Origin: Rhizobium sp. RCAM05350
GTDB taxonomy: Bacteria > Pseudomonadota > Alphaproteobacteria > Rhizobiales > Rhizobiaceae
Direction of reading: 5' to 3'
Assembly (NCBI GenBank): GCA_024426085.1
Contig: CP087973.1
Span: 62,001 to 126,000 of the forward strand
DNA length: 64,000 nt
Shown: positions 18,988 to 29,054 of the stretch, one piece after another
Layout: each line of letters opens with the position of its first letter
How positions within the stretch are numbered: position 1 is the stretch's first letter
Made by a program: the position numbers and the translations under genes
The notes under the pieces: model-generated
Told to the model about the DNA's origin: nothing
Database searches by the model: none
What the model saw: the letters and a program-made list of their open reading frames with translations, nothing else

Positions 18988-19799
18988 ATGACAGACCTGA
19001 ACCAAGCCTTGCCCAACCGGAAAATACGGATTCGGAAGACGGGGGTATGGCCGGGTGTGTTTTCCTATCTCGGGGGCTGATGCTGCTGGCGGTGGCGGGA
19101 TTCATCGGGGTGTGGCAGGCGCCGGGCGTGGTCAATGACTGGCTGGTGGCGAGCGATCCCGTGGCGGTGCCCGACGCGGTGATCACCGATGGGGAATGCC
19201 ATGCACGGCGGGTGGTGTTCGTCGATTGCTCGGCCCATATCGCCTATGAAATCGATGGCAAGAGCGTGGAGCGCGATATCGATTTGATGTTCGTGAATTT
19301 CCACACGGGCGATTATGAGGTCGACGTGGTGCGTTCGGCATCGCAGCCCGACCGGGCAGCGCTGTCGCTGGGGCTGGGCATGCTGTGGAACCGCACGCTC
19401 GTGGACAGTGCGCTCGTGCTGGGGATCGCGGCATGCGGGATTGTCCTTTTGGTAGGGGGCTTCAAAAGCGATCGCAGCCGCCGGTTGGCGCGGCGGGAAT
19501 CCACGCTGGATCTTCGGGAAGTCAAAGTGGCCCAAATCAGCCCGGTCTTGGGCGGCAAGTATGTGCAGTTCCAATATGGCGCCGACCGCAAGGGCAAGCC
19601 GTTGCTGGCGATGTCGTTCTTTGGCGGGAAGAAAGAGCCCTATTGGCTCGACGGGCAGCGCTGGATGGCGCTGGCGGCGCTGCCGGAAGGGGCGAGCGTG
19701 CCGGTACTGCTCGACGCGGAGCTCAAGCGGCTCGATGCCTCGCCGCCGGAGATTGCGACGATTGCGGCGCGATTGAAAGGGATAATGGCGGGGGCGTGA
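18988..19799 (+). pseudogene. DUF-type two-TM membrane protein, hypothetical (one frameshift)
   Basis: An uncharacterised protein of about 270 residues. ATG 18988 (MTDLNQALPNRKIRIRKTG) runs to FSYLGG and stops. The next frame continues LMLLAVAGFIGVWQAPGVVN, so a base is probably missing in the G run at about 19070. There are two hydrophobic helices (around residues 28-45 and 130-147) with a predicted periplasmic domain between them, including ECHARRVVFVDCSAHIAYEI with two cysteines that could pair. A cytoplasmic tail follows with KEPYWLDGQRWMALAALPEG. The region between 18725 and 18987 shows nothing recognisable. Role unknown. Confidence 0.55.
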
Positions 19800-19839
19800 G
19801 GAAGACCCCTTCTGGGTCGGAACAAGAACGATTCTTGGT

Positions 19840-19974
19840 GACTCCGCCTCGCTGCAAAGCAGACACGTGAACGAATACATCCGCTCCTCCACTCTCCGGA
19901 GCGATGAAGCCAAATCCCGTGTCGGTTTGGTGCAGGCACAATGAAGCCTTACCCGTGTTGCGCCTATCAGCCAA
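19840..19974 (-). pseudogene. Cold-shock protein (CspA family) remnant
   Basis: A fragment of a cold-shock domain. TDTGFGFIAPESGGADVFVH followed by VSALQRGG contains RNP1 (GFGFI) and RNP2 (DVFVHVSAL) of the nucleic-acid-binding barrel. The first strand is degenerate (normally MxxGTVKFFN), and nothing resembling the second half of the 68-residue family follows. It abuts the dinB remnant, so the two mark a junction of decayed core-type genes. Confidence 0.7.
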
Positions 19975-19995
19975 CGTGCTATTGCCGAGTGCCTG

Positions 19996-20380
19996 CTACA
20001 GGTTGAGATCGAGTTGCGGTGGCCCTCGGTCGCGTCGCTGGACTGCTCGTTGGTCAGCGACGATAGCGTCACGCCCAACAACCGCGCGGACCGTTTGAAG
20101 GGATAGACTGTTGCCAGAAGTCCTGATGCCGCTTCGAACATCCGCCATGTTTGCGAACGCCACGGAGCCGGTCCGACTGCGCGTCGCTTGGGTGAAGTCA
20201 GAGTATTTGATTTCCACGGTCACCGTCTTGCCGCTGATGCCCTGCGCCTCGCAGTAGCCCCCCGACCTTCTCGTCAAGCGGCTTCAGCTCAGCCGCGGCG
20301 GGTTCGAGGTCATCGATCTTGCTAGCAGTTTCATCTCTGCTCCGATCCGAAAAGTAGGCATGAAGCGCTGCGCCGAGCAC
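19996..20380 (-). pseudogene. dinB: DNA polymerase IV (DinB) C-terminal remnant
   Basis: Only the little-finger domain of a Y-family polymerase is present. It reads ELKPLDEKVGGYCEAQGISG, KTVTVEIKYSDFTQATRSRT, then in another frame YPFKRSARLLGVTLSSL, and ends PPQLDLNL, the usual end of rhizobial DinB. The palm and fingers with the catalytic Asp/Glu are absent upstream. At least two frame changes occur inside the remnant. Non-functional as given. Confidence 0.75.
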
Positions 20381-20433
20381 GAAAATAGGAGGCGCCCGCT
20401 ACCTGTCATGGGCACGCGCCTCCAAAGTCGGGC

Positions 20434-22189
20434 TCAGAAGTACCTGACTTCCTCGGCTTCGATGCTGAGGGGGTTCCTGCCGCGTTTGGTAAGCCAGGAA
20501 TAGACAGGCGGCACGCGGTCAGCGATCGATTCCACGTGTATATCAATCAGGCAAGGGCCGTCCTTGTAGGCGAAGGCCGCTTCGAGAGCAGTATCGAGTT
20601 CTTCCGAATTGGTCGCCGTCCAGGCCTTGAGATCGAAAGCCTCGGCGATCGCCTGTCCTCGTGGTGGCATGAAATCCACGCCAAAGCACTGGTTATGACC
20701 ATTGAGGCGATGGAGGCCCTTAATCCAGCCGAAGGTGCCATTGTTGAAGAGCAGCAGGATCGCCGGGACCTGCAGACGGACAAGCGTTTCAAGTTCGCCG
20801 ACGGTCATACCGAAGGAGCCGTCGCCGAACATCCCGATCGGTCGGTGGTTCTTGCTGGCGAACCATGCTCCGACGGTGGCGGGTAGTGCCGAGCCGAGCC
20901 CTCCGAAGGCGCGGGGGATTGCGAAACGCGTGCGGCGGTCTCTGAGTTTCAAAAATCGCGTCATGTGCGGTGTGGGGGTTCCGGCATCGGAATAAATGAG
21001 AGCTGGTTTGTCATATGCCTCTAACGCATCATTGAAGCAGCGTACAGGCTCGTTCCGGGCGAAGCGGAGATGCCTCGGAACTGAGAAGCGTTTCAGCATT
21101 TTCCCAGAAGTTGGCCCGCAACTCATTGAGTTCATCGACCCAGCCCTGCGTTCTTGCGGCACCGCCGTTGGCGGGTACCGTGTCGATCAATCGCTGAAGC
21201 ACCAGCCGCGCGTCGCCCTGGACGGAAAGCACGTTTTCATAATTGTTTGCCATGATTTCTGGATCGATATCGATCTGCGCCACGCGCTTGTTCAGGGTGA
21301 TCTTTGGGAAGGTCCAGCCGATCGTTACGACTGAACCCATCCTCGATCCGACGAACAGGACGAAATCTGCGTGTTCCAGGGCCCAGTTTGCGTGAGGGTG
21401 AAATCCGTTGTCTCCGATGACGCCGACGGCGAGCCGATGATCGTCAGGCATGGTTCCCTGGCCGGTCATGGTCGTGCATACCGGGATGTTCAGTCTCTCC
21501 GCTAGCTCGGTGACCTCTGGGCCAGCGCACGACCGGTTTACGCCCCCACCCGAGACGATCAGAGGCTTCTTGCTTGTCGTCAGTAGCGAGATCAGTGTGT
21601 CGAGCTTTTCGGGGGAGGGTAGTGTTGGATAGGCTGGAAACTCTTTGCACTCTGTCTCGACATGAAGAGAAATCCGGCTCGGATCGACCTCAGCCATCAA
21701 CATGTCCTCTGGGATCTGCAAATGCACGGCGCCTGGCTTGCCAGAGCAGGCCACTCGGAATGCACGGCGAATGATTTCCGGTAATTTATCCGCCGACTTG
21801 ACCTGAACCGACATCTTGGTGATCGGCTCAAACAGTCGAGCGCAATCGAGTTCGGTAAGCACGCCGCGTCCTTCGCCTGGCAAAGGGATGTCGATCGTTA
21901 ACAGGATAACCGGAACGGATGAGGCGTTGGACTCCGCCACAGGGGGAAGGGAGTACATCGCGCCGGCGCCCGACGGGCATTCGAACACTCCGGGCTTGCT
22001 TGTAAAGCGACCATAGGCGTCGGCCATGTAGCCCGCCGATCGCTCGTCGCGCGCCATCACGTGACGGATCTCTCCTTCACGCTGTTGAAGCGCCTCGTAG
22101 AAGGGGACGTTTGTGTCGCCCGGCACGCCAAAGATGACTTCGACGCCATAACCAATCAACATTTCCACCAATATGTCCGCACCGCGCAT
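20434..22189 (-). pseudogene. Thiamine-pyrophosphate enzyme, acetolactate synthase/decarboxylase-like (one frameshift)
   Basis: A TPP-dependent enzyme of about 580 residues. The N-terminal domain shows VEVIFGVPGDTNVPFYEAL and ARDERSAGYMADAYGR, containing the glutamate that activates thiamine. The middle domain has IVSGGGVNRS and VFVLFVGSRMG-type NAD-fold strands. The C-terminal domain carries the TPP motif GDGSFGMTVGEL...NNGTFG. The frame changes near 21050, after SSEASPLRPE, continuing PVRCFNDALEAYDKPALIYS. It ends the minus-strand operon that starts with an amino-acid-type binding protein at 27203. A 2-oxo acid decarboxylase role after the DadA-like dehydrogenase is plausible inference. Confidence 0.82.
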
Positions 22190-22339
22190 TCAAATTCTCC
22201 TTTACGTTAAAGCTGTCTTCGGGCTCCGGTCCTTGGGACTGATAGCCGCTAGAAATCGTGTCGATTACGTCTTGAATTCTGGTCGTAGGCGCGGCGTCGG
22301 GATCGGGGTCCGTTCGCCAATGCCCTCGAATCCTTATGG

Positions 22340-23639
22340 TTAATAGCGACCCCACCTGAACCTTCTCGGCGAGTAGGGCCGGATATTGAAAGGCTGATCG
22401 TTGCCTGTGATCTGCTGAGCGACGATCGATCCCGTGATCGGTCCGGATGCAAATCCAACGTGCCCATGTCCGAATGCGTAAAACACGTCCGGCGACCGAC
22501 TTGATCTCCCGATGACTGGAAGGCCGTCAGGCGTGGATGGACGATGGCCCATCCACCTATCGATCTCGATGTCCTTCAGCTTTGCGAGCGCTGGATAGGT
22601 TTTACGAGCATGCTCGAGGAGTATGTCGACCCGGCGCCAATTTGGCGGCGCATCGACCGAAGCGAGTTCGACCTGCCCGGACAAGCGGAGCCCCTGTGTC
22701 GTTGGCGTATTGGCCATCTTCCCATCGCTGGGCATGACCGGATGCCTCGGCCCGCCGCTCTCCAAGGATACCACGCCATGGTAGCCCCGCTCTGCTTTCC
22801 AGCGGAATCCTATCCCCGGCACACCGAGCGAGAGCCTTGGACCAGGCGCCGGCTGCGACGACCGCATGACTGCAGGCTATAGTCCCTTGATCCGTGCGCA
22901 CCCCGCTCAGGCGATCGCCGTCGAATACAAATTCCCTTACCCTAGCCCTTACGAGCTGCGCTCCATCTGCTAATGCTGCTTTCGCAATCCTGGCGACATA
23001 AGCGCCGGGGTCGATGCAATGAGCGCCGTCCTCGGCAAGGATTCCAAACGAATAGTGCTCGTCGAGACCTGGCTCGCGCAAAGCAAGCGCCGTCCTGTCC
23101 AGTTCACGCCAACGAAGGCCGGTAATCCTACGCAGATGCCAGGCGAGGGCCTCGCGTTCGAAAGCACCCCGATCTGGATAAGCGTAGAGCAAGCCGTCTC
23201 GGCGGATAAGTTCGGGCATGCCAAGCTTTTCGCTAAGGACCTGATGTCTTTCGGGGCTGTCGCGTAGCAGCCAGCTCAACGCCTGAGCGGTCGCCTCCAC
23301 TTTTCGAACGGACGCCCCAGCCAATAGAAAGCGGGCCAACCATGGTACGAGCGTGGGAAAGTGGCGCCATCTGATGACGAGAGGGCCTTTAGGGTTCATG
23401 AGATAGGATGGAACCTGCTTCCATAGACCAGGCATGGACATTGGGACCACCGAGGCGGGGCTTATCCAGCAGCCGTGGCCATAGCTCGCCGCTTGACGGC
23501 CGCCTGGTTCACCCAAATCAACGATGGTGACCTTTTGCCCTGCGCGAATGAGCTCGAGCGCGGTGCATGCGCCGACTATCCCTCCTCCTATGACGACGGT
23601 GTGTTTTTCCCCCACCTTGGACATTCGCATTTTTCCCAA
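22340..23639 (-). pseudogene. FAD-dependent D-amino-acid dehydrogenase-like oxidoreductase (one frameshift)
   Basis: A DadA-type flavoprotein of about 430 residues. VVIGGGIVGACTALEL near the N-terminus is the FAD dinucleotide-binding motif, ending with the acidic VTIVD. ASYGHGCWISPASVVPM is the DadA-like substrate-side stretch. The frame changes near 22830 after DRIPLES, and the C-terminal part ERGYHGVVSLESGG...GHRPSTPDGLPVIG...GHGHVGFASGP closes the FAD site. Translation may start at the Met at 23624 (MSKVGEKH) rather than 23639. It should oxidise a D- or secondary amino acid to an imino/2-oxo acid, probably at the membrane. Located between a TPP enzyme and an enolase-superfamily gene. Confidence 0.82.
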
Positions 23640-23723
23640 AATTTTCGCAACAGTCGTTCTCTCCGGGTACAGGCTGGGCCGTGTCCGCTGGACGTCGTCG
23701 CTGTTTTTGTCTGTCTTCGCGCG

Positions 23724-24845
23724 TCAACGCTCGGCGAGTATCCGAGCGTTTGACCTCAACGAATGATCCGAAATCCTGATTCCAAGACCGGGGCCGTCCG
23801 GCACAACCACTTCGCCGCCTCGGTTTTCGATCCTTTCCTCCAAGACGTCCTCCGTCAGCACGTGATGCGGCATATAGAATTCGCATCCGAGCGAGATGCC
23901 CGGCGTCGCCGCGATAAACTGGGTCCCCGCTGCAAGCGCGATCCCACCCTCCCAGAGAGTTCCCCGTAGCCCGGCACGCGCGCCGCAGCGGCTATCGCCA
24001 TCAGCCCCTGAGCATCAAGAATTCCACCTGTCTTCATCAGTTTCACGGAAATAGCGTCTGCGGCCTGAAGCCTGATGATTTCCATCAGGTCGCGGGCATC
24101 GAAGCAACTTTCGTCCGCAAGGATTGGCGTGTCGAGATCCGCCGTGAACGAGGCCATGGCCGTTAGGCAATCGTGGGGGACAGGCTGCTCGATAAACGTC
24201 GGTTTGAACTGATCGACGTCGTGAAGCGTTGCGATTGCGCCGAAAGGCTGGAGCGCCTGGTTGTAGTCGATGCGCAGATCGATCTCGTCGCCGAAGGCTT
24301 TGCGCATCGCTTCGAGATGAGCGACGTCTTCCTTGTGGGACTTGACGCCGGTCTTTACCTTGAAGATCCGGTTTCCTTCCGGAACCATATGTTGCATGCG
24401 ACGCATGTCCGCATCGAAGTCAGGATCTGCAATTGAAAAGGATAAGGGGATCGTGTCTCGCACCCGGCCACCGAGAAGGTCGGCGATAGACAGTCCCGAA
24501 GATTTCCCGAATATGTCGAACATCGCGGTTTCGATGGCGAGCTTCGCCTCGCCATGACCGACCAAGACCTTTTTCATCTTAATCGTCTGCTCACGGATAC
24601 GATCGATCCGCGCACCGATGACGATGGGACGCAGATATATGTCGATGGCGGCGAAGGCCGCTTTCAGCGGTCCCCGTGAATACCTCCCAAGGTGCGGCTT
24701 CGCCCCAGCCAACGATGCCGGAGGACGAAGTCAACTCGACCAGGACGCGCTTCACTGTTCCCTTGACGTTGCCTACACCTTGCTGCCTAGCCATTTTAAT
24801 TGGGCTTTCAACGAGGAAGACACGGAGATTGCGGATCGTTTCCAT
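23724..24845 (-). pseudogene. Enolase-superfamily enzyme, muconate-lactonizing subgroup (epimerase/racemase or cycloisomerase), two frameshifts
   Basis: About 370 residues when joined. The capping N-terminus (METIRNLRVFLVESPIKMAR...WGEAAPWEVFTG) is in one frame and the barrel in a second. Barrel residues are FKVKTG (KxK acid-base), LRIDYNQAL, FIEQPVP and ADESC as the three metal ligands, and ISVKLMKTGG as the second lysine. Frame three supplies LWEGGIALAAGTQFIAA to the stop at 23724. Indels lie near 24680 and 23965. The KxK plus distal Lys arrangement supports either 1,1-proton transfer (amino-acid or dipeptide epimerisation) or cycloisomerisation. The amino-acid transporter and DadA-like neighbour favour epimerisation (inference). 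Confidence 0.78.
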
Positions 24846-24871
24846 TTCTATGGGCCTCTAAATGTAAATGT

Positions 24872-25647
24872 TCATCGGGCGGAAGCGCCCTTATGGAAAT
24901 GACCGAGGAACGTTTTCGTCGCATCCATCCGTGGGGTGTCGATGACCTGGATTGCGGTGCCTTCCTCGACTACATAACCGTCACGCATGAAGATCACCCG
25001 ATCGGCGACGTCGCGTGCGAATGCAACCTCGTGGGTCACGATCACCATAGTCATCCCGTCTGCGGCGAGTTTCTGTATAGTCTGGAGCACTTCGCCCACC
25101 AACTCCGGGTCAAGCGCTGACGTCGCTTCATCGAAAAGCATAACCTCTGGCTCCATCGCCAAAGCACGAGCGATCGCAACACGTTGTTTTTGACCGCCGG
25201 ATAGCGTCTGCGGCATCTGCTGTGCGCGGTCCGCCAGCCCGACTTTTCGAGTTGTGACATTGCGAGAGCTGTCGCTGTGCTCTTGTCCATTCCTTTGACA
25301 TGGATCAGCGCTTCGATGACGTTCTGCAGTACCGTCATATGCGGGAAGAGGTTGAAGTTCTGAAAAACCATGCCGGTACGCGACCGGAAGGCGGCCAGCG
25401 GTTTGGTCTTTGGTTGCTGAACGGATTTTCCGAACTCGAACTTGGTTTCACCGACGCGAATGCTTCCGTCATCGGGAACGACAAGCAGATTGATGCATCT
25501 CAACAAGGTTGACTTTCCGGAGCCTGAAGGCCCGAGCAACGCGACAACGCCACCTTGTTCGACTTGGAGATTGATGTCCTTGAGGACTTCCAGCGGGCCG
25601 AAGCATTTCCGGAGCCACGAAATTTCGATCATAGGTTTCACGGTCAT
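24872..25647 (-). pseudogene. Polar amino-acid ABC transporter ATPase, GlnQ type (one frameshift)
   Basis: The ATP-binding subunit of about 258 residues. Walker A GPSGSGKST, the Q-loop region GMVFQNFNLFPHMTVLQNV, signature LSGGQKQRVAIA, Walker B VMLFDEATSALDP and H-loop VIVTHE are all present. The frame breaks near 25235, between the helical domain (QLEKSG) and the signature. The start at 25647 overlaps the stop of the permease gene (ATGA), as is normal for this transporter class. Family and role in amino-acid uptake are firm. Confidence 0.87.
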
Positions 25648-26307
25648 CGTGCTTCTCCTAGGTTGCGCTCGCGCTTACGGACATAAAGCGTCAACGGGAA
25701 CAGGATGACAGAAGTAGACAACGGCTACAGCCGTGTAGGTCTCCAGAGGTCGGAAGCTGTCGTGAGCAGCCATCTGGCCCTGATAGACAAGATCAGGGAC
25801 AGCCAGGACAGAGACCAGAGAGGTGTTCTTGAACATCAGGATAGACTGGTTCATGAGTGCTGGAAGCATTCGATGAAGCGCTTGGGGCAGAATGATGCGC
25901 CGCATGGCCAGCGAGGGCGTCATGCCCAGCGCCGAAGCCGCTTCCGACTGGCCCATGTCGATCGAGACGATGCCGCCTCGGATGATCTCTGCGAAGAAGG
26001 CGCCGCCGTAGCAAGACAGTGCGAGCAGCGATGCGGTCATCGGGGTCATCTCGATGCCGGCCACCATGGGCAGCGCGTAGTAGCACCAGATCAACTGGAC
26101 CAGCACGGGCGTGCATCGAAAAATCTCGATGAAACCAAGCGACAGCGCCCTTAATATCCTCAAGCGTGACAGAAGACAGATGGCCGCGGTGAGACCGATG
26201 GTGAGGCCTATGCAGATCGTCGCCGCAGTAAATCCAACCGTTATGCCCAATCCCTGCAAGAGCAGCCAGCGGTATCCCCAAAGTATGGAGAAGTCCCATT
26301 CGTACAT
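25644..26307 (-). pseudogene. Amino-acid ABC transporter permease, HisM/GlnP type (3'-terminal frameshift)
   Basis: Inner-membrane permease of about 220 residues. ATG 26307 (MYEWDFSILWGYRW) starts the family pattern, with about five hydrophobic helices and the EAA loop QSEAASALGMTPSLAMRRII then LPQALH. The frame breaks near 25710. The other frame supplies the natural end FVILFPLTLYVRKRERNLGE and a stop that overlaps the ATPase start. Without the shift the protein ends in an unrelated tail (CHPVPVDALCP). An upstream in-frame ATG at 26361 is less likely. Confidence 0.85.
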
Positions 26308-26369
26308 GATCTCGGTATCCAGTGGTCGCGTGAGGTGAATGCAGGGCCGCGGCCCCGCCAATCTTCAAC

Positions 26370-27203
26370 TTAGATATTGAAACCTGGTGGAAAATCGCTT
26401 TCCTTGACGCCGACAAGTTCCATGTTGCGAATGATCGCATCTTTAACGAATCCGCTCTCACGCTGCGTCGTGATCCACTTGTCTGCATATTCACGCCACG
26501 ATTGGTCGTCTTCCCGTCGGAAACCGGCATTGGATGTGGTGAAATCCGCTGGCGTCGGCATGACAAGTTTGCCGATGGAGGGGTTCTTCGCCCGGAGCGA
26601 CAGGGCGAGGATCATTACCAGGCACTGTGCATCAGCGCGCCCGGCCTGTAGCGACGCTGTGGCGTCGCTCGCGGTTTTTAGCCGTGCCACCTCTGCCTGC
26701 GGTGCATGGCGTGAGACGGCCGAGTCGTGCGAGGATCCAGCATCGACTGCGATACGCAAATCCGGCTTGTTGAAGTCTTCCCAGGTTTCGCCTCCTGCGT
26801 CCTTGCGAACGATCAGAGTGAAGGCGTTCTTGAACACAGGCCCAGAAAAGTCGATGACCTTCTTCCGCTCCGGCGTCGGGTTCAAGCCAAAAAATACATC
26901 AATCTTGTCGGCTTGTAGATCAAGGACCGAGTTGCCCCAGGTCGTTTCCAAGATAGAAAGTTTGACGCCAAGATCGTCGGCAAGCTTCTGGCAAATATCG
27001 ACATAGAACCCTCGCCAAGAACCATCGGCCAGGCTCTTTTGGTAGTAGGGGGCTCCGTCAGCGACGCCGCCGATCCGAAGTGTGCCGGAAGACTTGATGC
27101 GCTCCAAAGAGCTGGCTGCAAAAAGGCTCGTGCTCGTTCCTAGACCGGTGGCGGCAGCAACCGTGCCAAGGCTCAGGAGTTTGGTGAAATAACGTCTGTT
27201 CAT
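26370..27203 (-). CDS. Amino-acid ABC transporter substrate-binding protein (PBP2 type)
   Basis: Periplasmic receptor of 277 residues, intact. ATG 27203 follows an AAGGGGAA ribosome site; an upstream ATG at 27263 is in frame but has no such site. The signal peptide has twin-arginine-like NRRYF followed by a hydrophobic stretch to about residue 29 (TSLFAAS). The mature part has the extracellular-binding pattern GTLRIGGVADGAPYYQ, WRGFYVDICQKLADDLGV and VDVFFGLNPTPERKKVIDFS. First gene of the operon running to 20434, divergent from a LysR gene. The ligand is an amino acid or opine-like compound, not defined further. Confidence 0.9.
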   Translation of the reverse strand: MNRRYFTKLLSLGTVAAATGLGTSTSLFAASSLERIKSSGTLRIGGVADGAPYYQKSLADGSWRGFYVDICQKLADDLGVKLSILETTWGNSVLDLQADKIDVFFGLNPTPERKKVIDFSGPVFKNAFTLIVRKDAGGETWEDFNKPDLRIAVDAGSSHDSAVSRHAPQAEVARLKTASDATASLQAGRADAQCLVMILALSLRAKNPSIGKLVMPTPADFTTSNAGFRREDDQSWREYADKWITTQRESGFVKDAIIRNMELVGVKESDFPPGFNI

Positions 27204-27402
27204 ATCGTTCCCCTTTGTTGGACACGCGACGAAAATTGGTGGTTCTCCATCGCTTCGTGTCATGCGGCGCTCCCCGTGCAGTTTTAAGCCGCATCACCCT
27301 CCAGCTCGATACTGGTTATGTTGTGATGATCTCGAACCTTTGCCGTGACGTGGATTTTTGTCCAACACTCACGAAAACAAAAACATTGAAAAATATCTCT
27401 TT

Positions 27403-27419
27403 CATGAGTTTTATTCATG
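27403..27419 (+). promoter_or_regulatory. LysR-type dyad (T-N11-A) upstream of LysR gene
   Basis: Inverted repeat CATGA-N7-TCATG, which also fits the LysR-family T-N11-A consensus. It lies 20 bp before the LysR start at 27439, in the 235-bp divergent region facing the transport operon. It could be the autoregulatory site. Predicted from sequence only. Confidence 0.45.
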
Positions 27420-27438
27420 GTAGCGAACGGGGCATCCA

Positions 27439-28264
27439 ATGAGACGATATCTTCCTTCACTGTCAGCGCTGCATGCGTTCGAAGCGGCAGCGCGTTACAT
27501 GAACTTTACCAAAGCGGCTGATGATCTCGGACTGACGCAGAGCGGAATTAGCCGGCAGATTAAAAACCTAGAGGACTTTCTCGGGGTGACGTTGTTCCAT
27601 AGATCGGGACCGCGATTGGTGCTGACCGAGATTGGAGCAAACTACTACCGGGACGTAGCTTTATCCCTTGATAGGCTTCAGGAGATTTCCATCGACGCCG
27701 TTCGTGGACGCACGGTTGATAGCTCCCTGATGATTGGCACGCATCCCACTTTCGCGTCTCGCTGGCTTCCACAGCGCCTCTCTACCTTCATAGATGCGCA
27801 TCCGGAAATCCCTCTGGAAATCATGCTTGCCGCACCTACGACGGACTTTGAAACGACCCGCCTGGATATAACTGTACTGAGAGGAGCGGGAACCTGGTTG
27901 CACGCTCGTTCGGTCGAGTTGTTTCCGGAAACGCTCGCCGTGGTGGCGTCCTGGCCGGCCAAGTCTCTGGTTGAGCTGGTTGAGGCTTGCCGGCCTTTCT
28001 TACAGCGGAAGAATTCAAGGCTCGCGCTTCTCCAATCACGAGATGATCATCAACGCGGCAGTACACGGAATCGGTATCGCGGTGGTGCCCACATTCTATA
28101 TCGAGCGTGAGCTTCATAGCGGCCTGCTGCATATGCCATTTGGTGATCCTATTCGGTCCGACGACTCCTACTACGCCGTCTACCCAGAGCGAAAATCGCA
28201 TATTGCGAACATAATACTCTTTCGGGACTGGCTAGTTCGGAAAACTCGGAATCAGCCAGTATGA
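27439..28264 (+). pseudogene. LysR-family regulator, GcvA-like (frameshifted)
   Basis: A transcriptional regulator of about 275-290 residues when frames are joined. RRYLPSLSALHAFEAAARYM and FTKAADDLGLTQSGISRQI form the winged HTH, and LFHRSGPRLVLTEIGANYY the wing. Reading is clean to about 27970 (ASWPAKSLVELVEA). The C-terminal effector part (FSNHEMIINAAVHGIGIAVV then PTFYIERELHSG) is in another frame, to the stop at 28264. The pattern resembles GcvA. It is divergent from the amino-acid transport operon and likely controls it. Confidence 0.83.
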
Positions 28265-28476
28265 TCCGTGGAGTGCGATGTTGATTTCTGGCGGTCCACC
28301 GATGCGTGCGTCTCTTTCCATTTGTCTGTCATGGCAAGTCTCTGCCGTCTAAAGGCCGCTTACGGGAAACGGCAAGAAGGCTCTCGGATGAGGTCTTTAG
28401 GTTTCTACACGGAAGCGGTCGGGTTGACCCAGAAGTGTGGGATCGGCCACATTGAGATGGCCGATCCATGAAAACT

Positions 28477-28671
28477 TCAGGTCGTTTTCGTCTGCGAGAG
28501 CAGCTTACCTGAAAAAGCCCAATTGTCGGCGGTGACTTCGTTGAAGACGATGCTCACCGATTCCGGCGTGCAATTGCAGAATTCCACGAGAGCGTTGGTG
28601 ATTGCCTCGGCCGTCTTTTGCTTCTGCTCTTCCGTTCTGCCCGCTGAGAGATCGACCCTGATCCACGGCAT
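28477..28671 (-). CDS. 4-oxalocrotonate tautomerase family protein
   Basis: A 64-residue enzyme subunit of the tautomerase superfamily. After Met removal the N-terminal proline of MPWIRVDLSAGRTEEQKQK is the catalytic base. The helix EQKQKTAEAITNALVEFCN and the strand SVSIVFNEVTADNWAFSG complete the beta-alpha-beta unit, which assembles into hexamers. Trp at position 3 and a Cys pair (CNC) vary from classical 4-OT. The ribosome site AGGAGC is 5 bp upstream of the ATG. Substrate is unknown; nothing adjacent is a meta-cleavage gene. Confidence 0.85.
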   Translation of the reverse strand: MPWIRVDLSAGRTEEQKQKTAEAITNALVEFCNCTPESVSIVFNEVTADNWAFSGKLLSQTKTT

Positions 28672-29054
28672 GTTAGTGCTCCTTTCTTTCGTCGTGAGCT
28701 ATTGGTGGCACTGTGGGCCATGACGTTTTTCGGAAGCCATGTGACATTCTGTACACCCAGCGAACTATCAGTTAGCCCAAAGGCTTCCGACAACGATCCT
28801 TCCTCCGCTGGAATATAGGTCTTGTGCTGGCCTTCTTATTGTATCCTCATATGATTTGATTGTATAAGATAGAGAATATTTATATACTCGAAGTGGGGAC
28901 GGCAAGCGCGTTTGATTTCCAAGGAATGAAAAGAAGCCTTACGTCGACGTTGCAGGAAAATGGATATGGCGCAGATCGCATACATCGAAATCAGGCTGTC
29001 CGATGAAGTTGTGCAGTCGGTTAGAGCCCCACGTTCCCCAAGGGCGTGGTACGA
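28672..29054. other. Intergenic region with paired ATTGTAT repeats
   Basis: About 380 bp between the divergent tautomerase and LysR genes. No coding sequence is recognisable. AT-rich positions 28836-28890 contain two ATTGTAT copies at 28838-28844 and 28859-28865, i.e. 21 bp apart on the same strand. These are like those near other units up to 39.2 kb and are probably operator sequence. Confidence 0.5.
28838..28865 (+). promoter_or_regulatory. Direct repeat of ATTGTAT, 21-bp period
   Basis: Two identical ATTGTAT words start 21 bp apart, two helical turns, so both face the same side of the DNA. The same half-site (ATACAA on the other strand) recurs at 30015, 33589, 35790/35825 and 39174/39189. 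It is compatible with the TTGTATACAA-like operators of FCD-type GntR regulators such as the two encoded at 30063 and 38330. Confidence 0.45.

Noticed and set aside
19065..20141. 358-codon minus-strand open frame
   Set aside because: Most of it is antisense to the membrane protein at 18988-19799; only its first 30 codons coincide with the dinB remnant.
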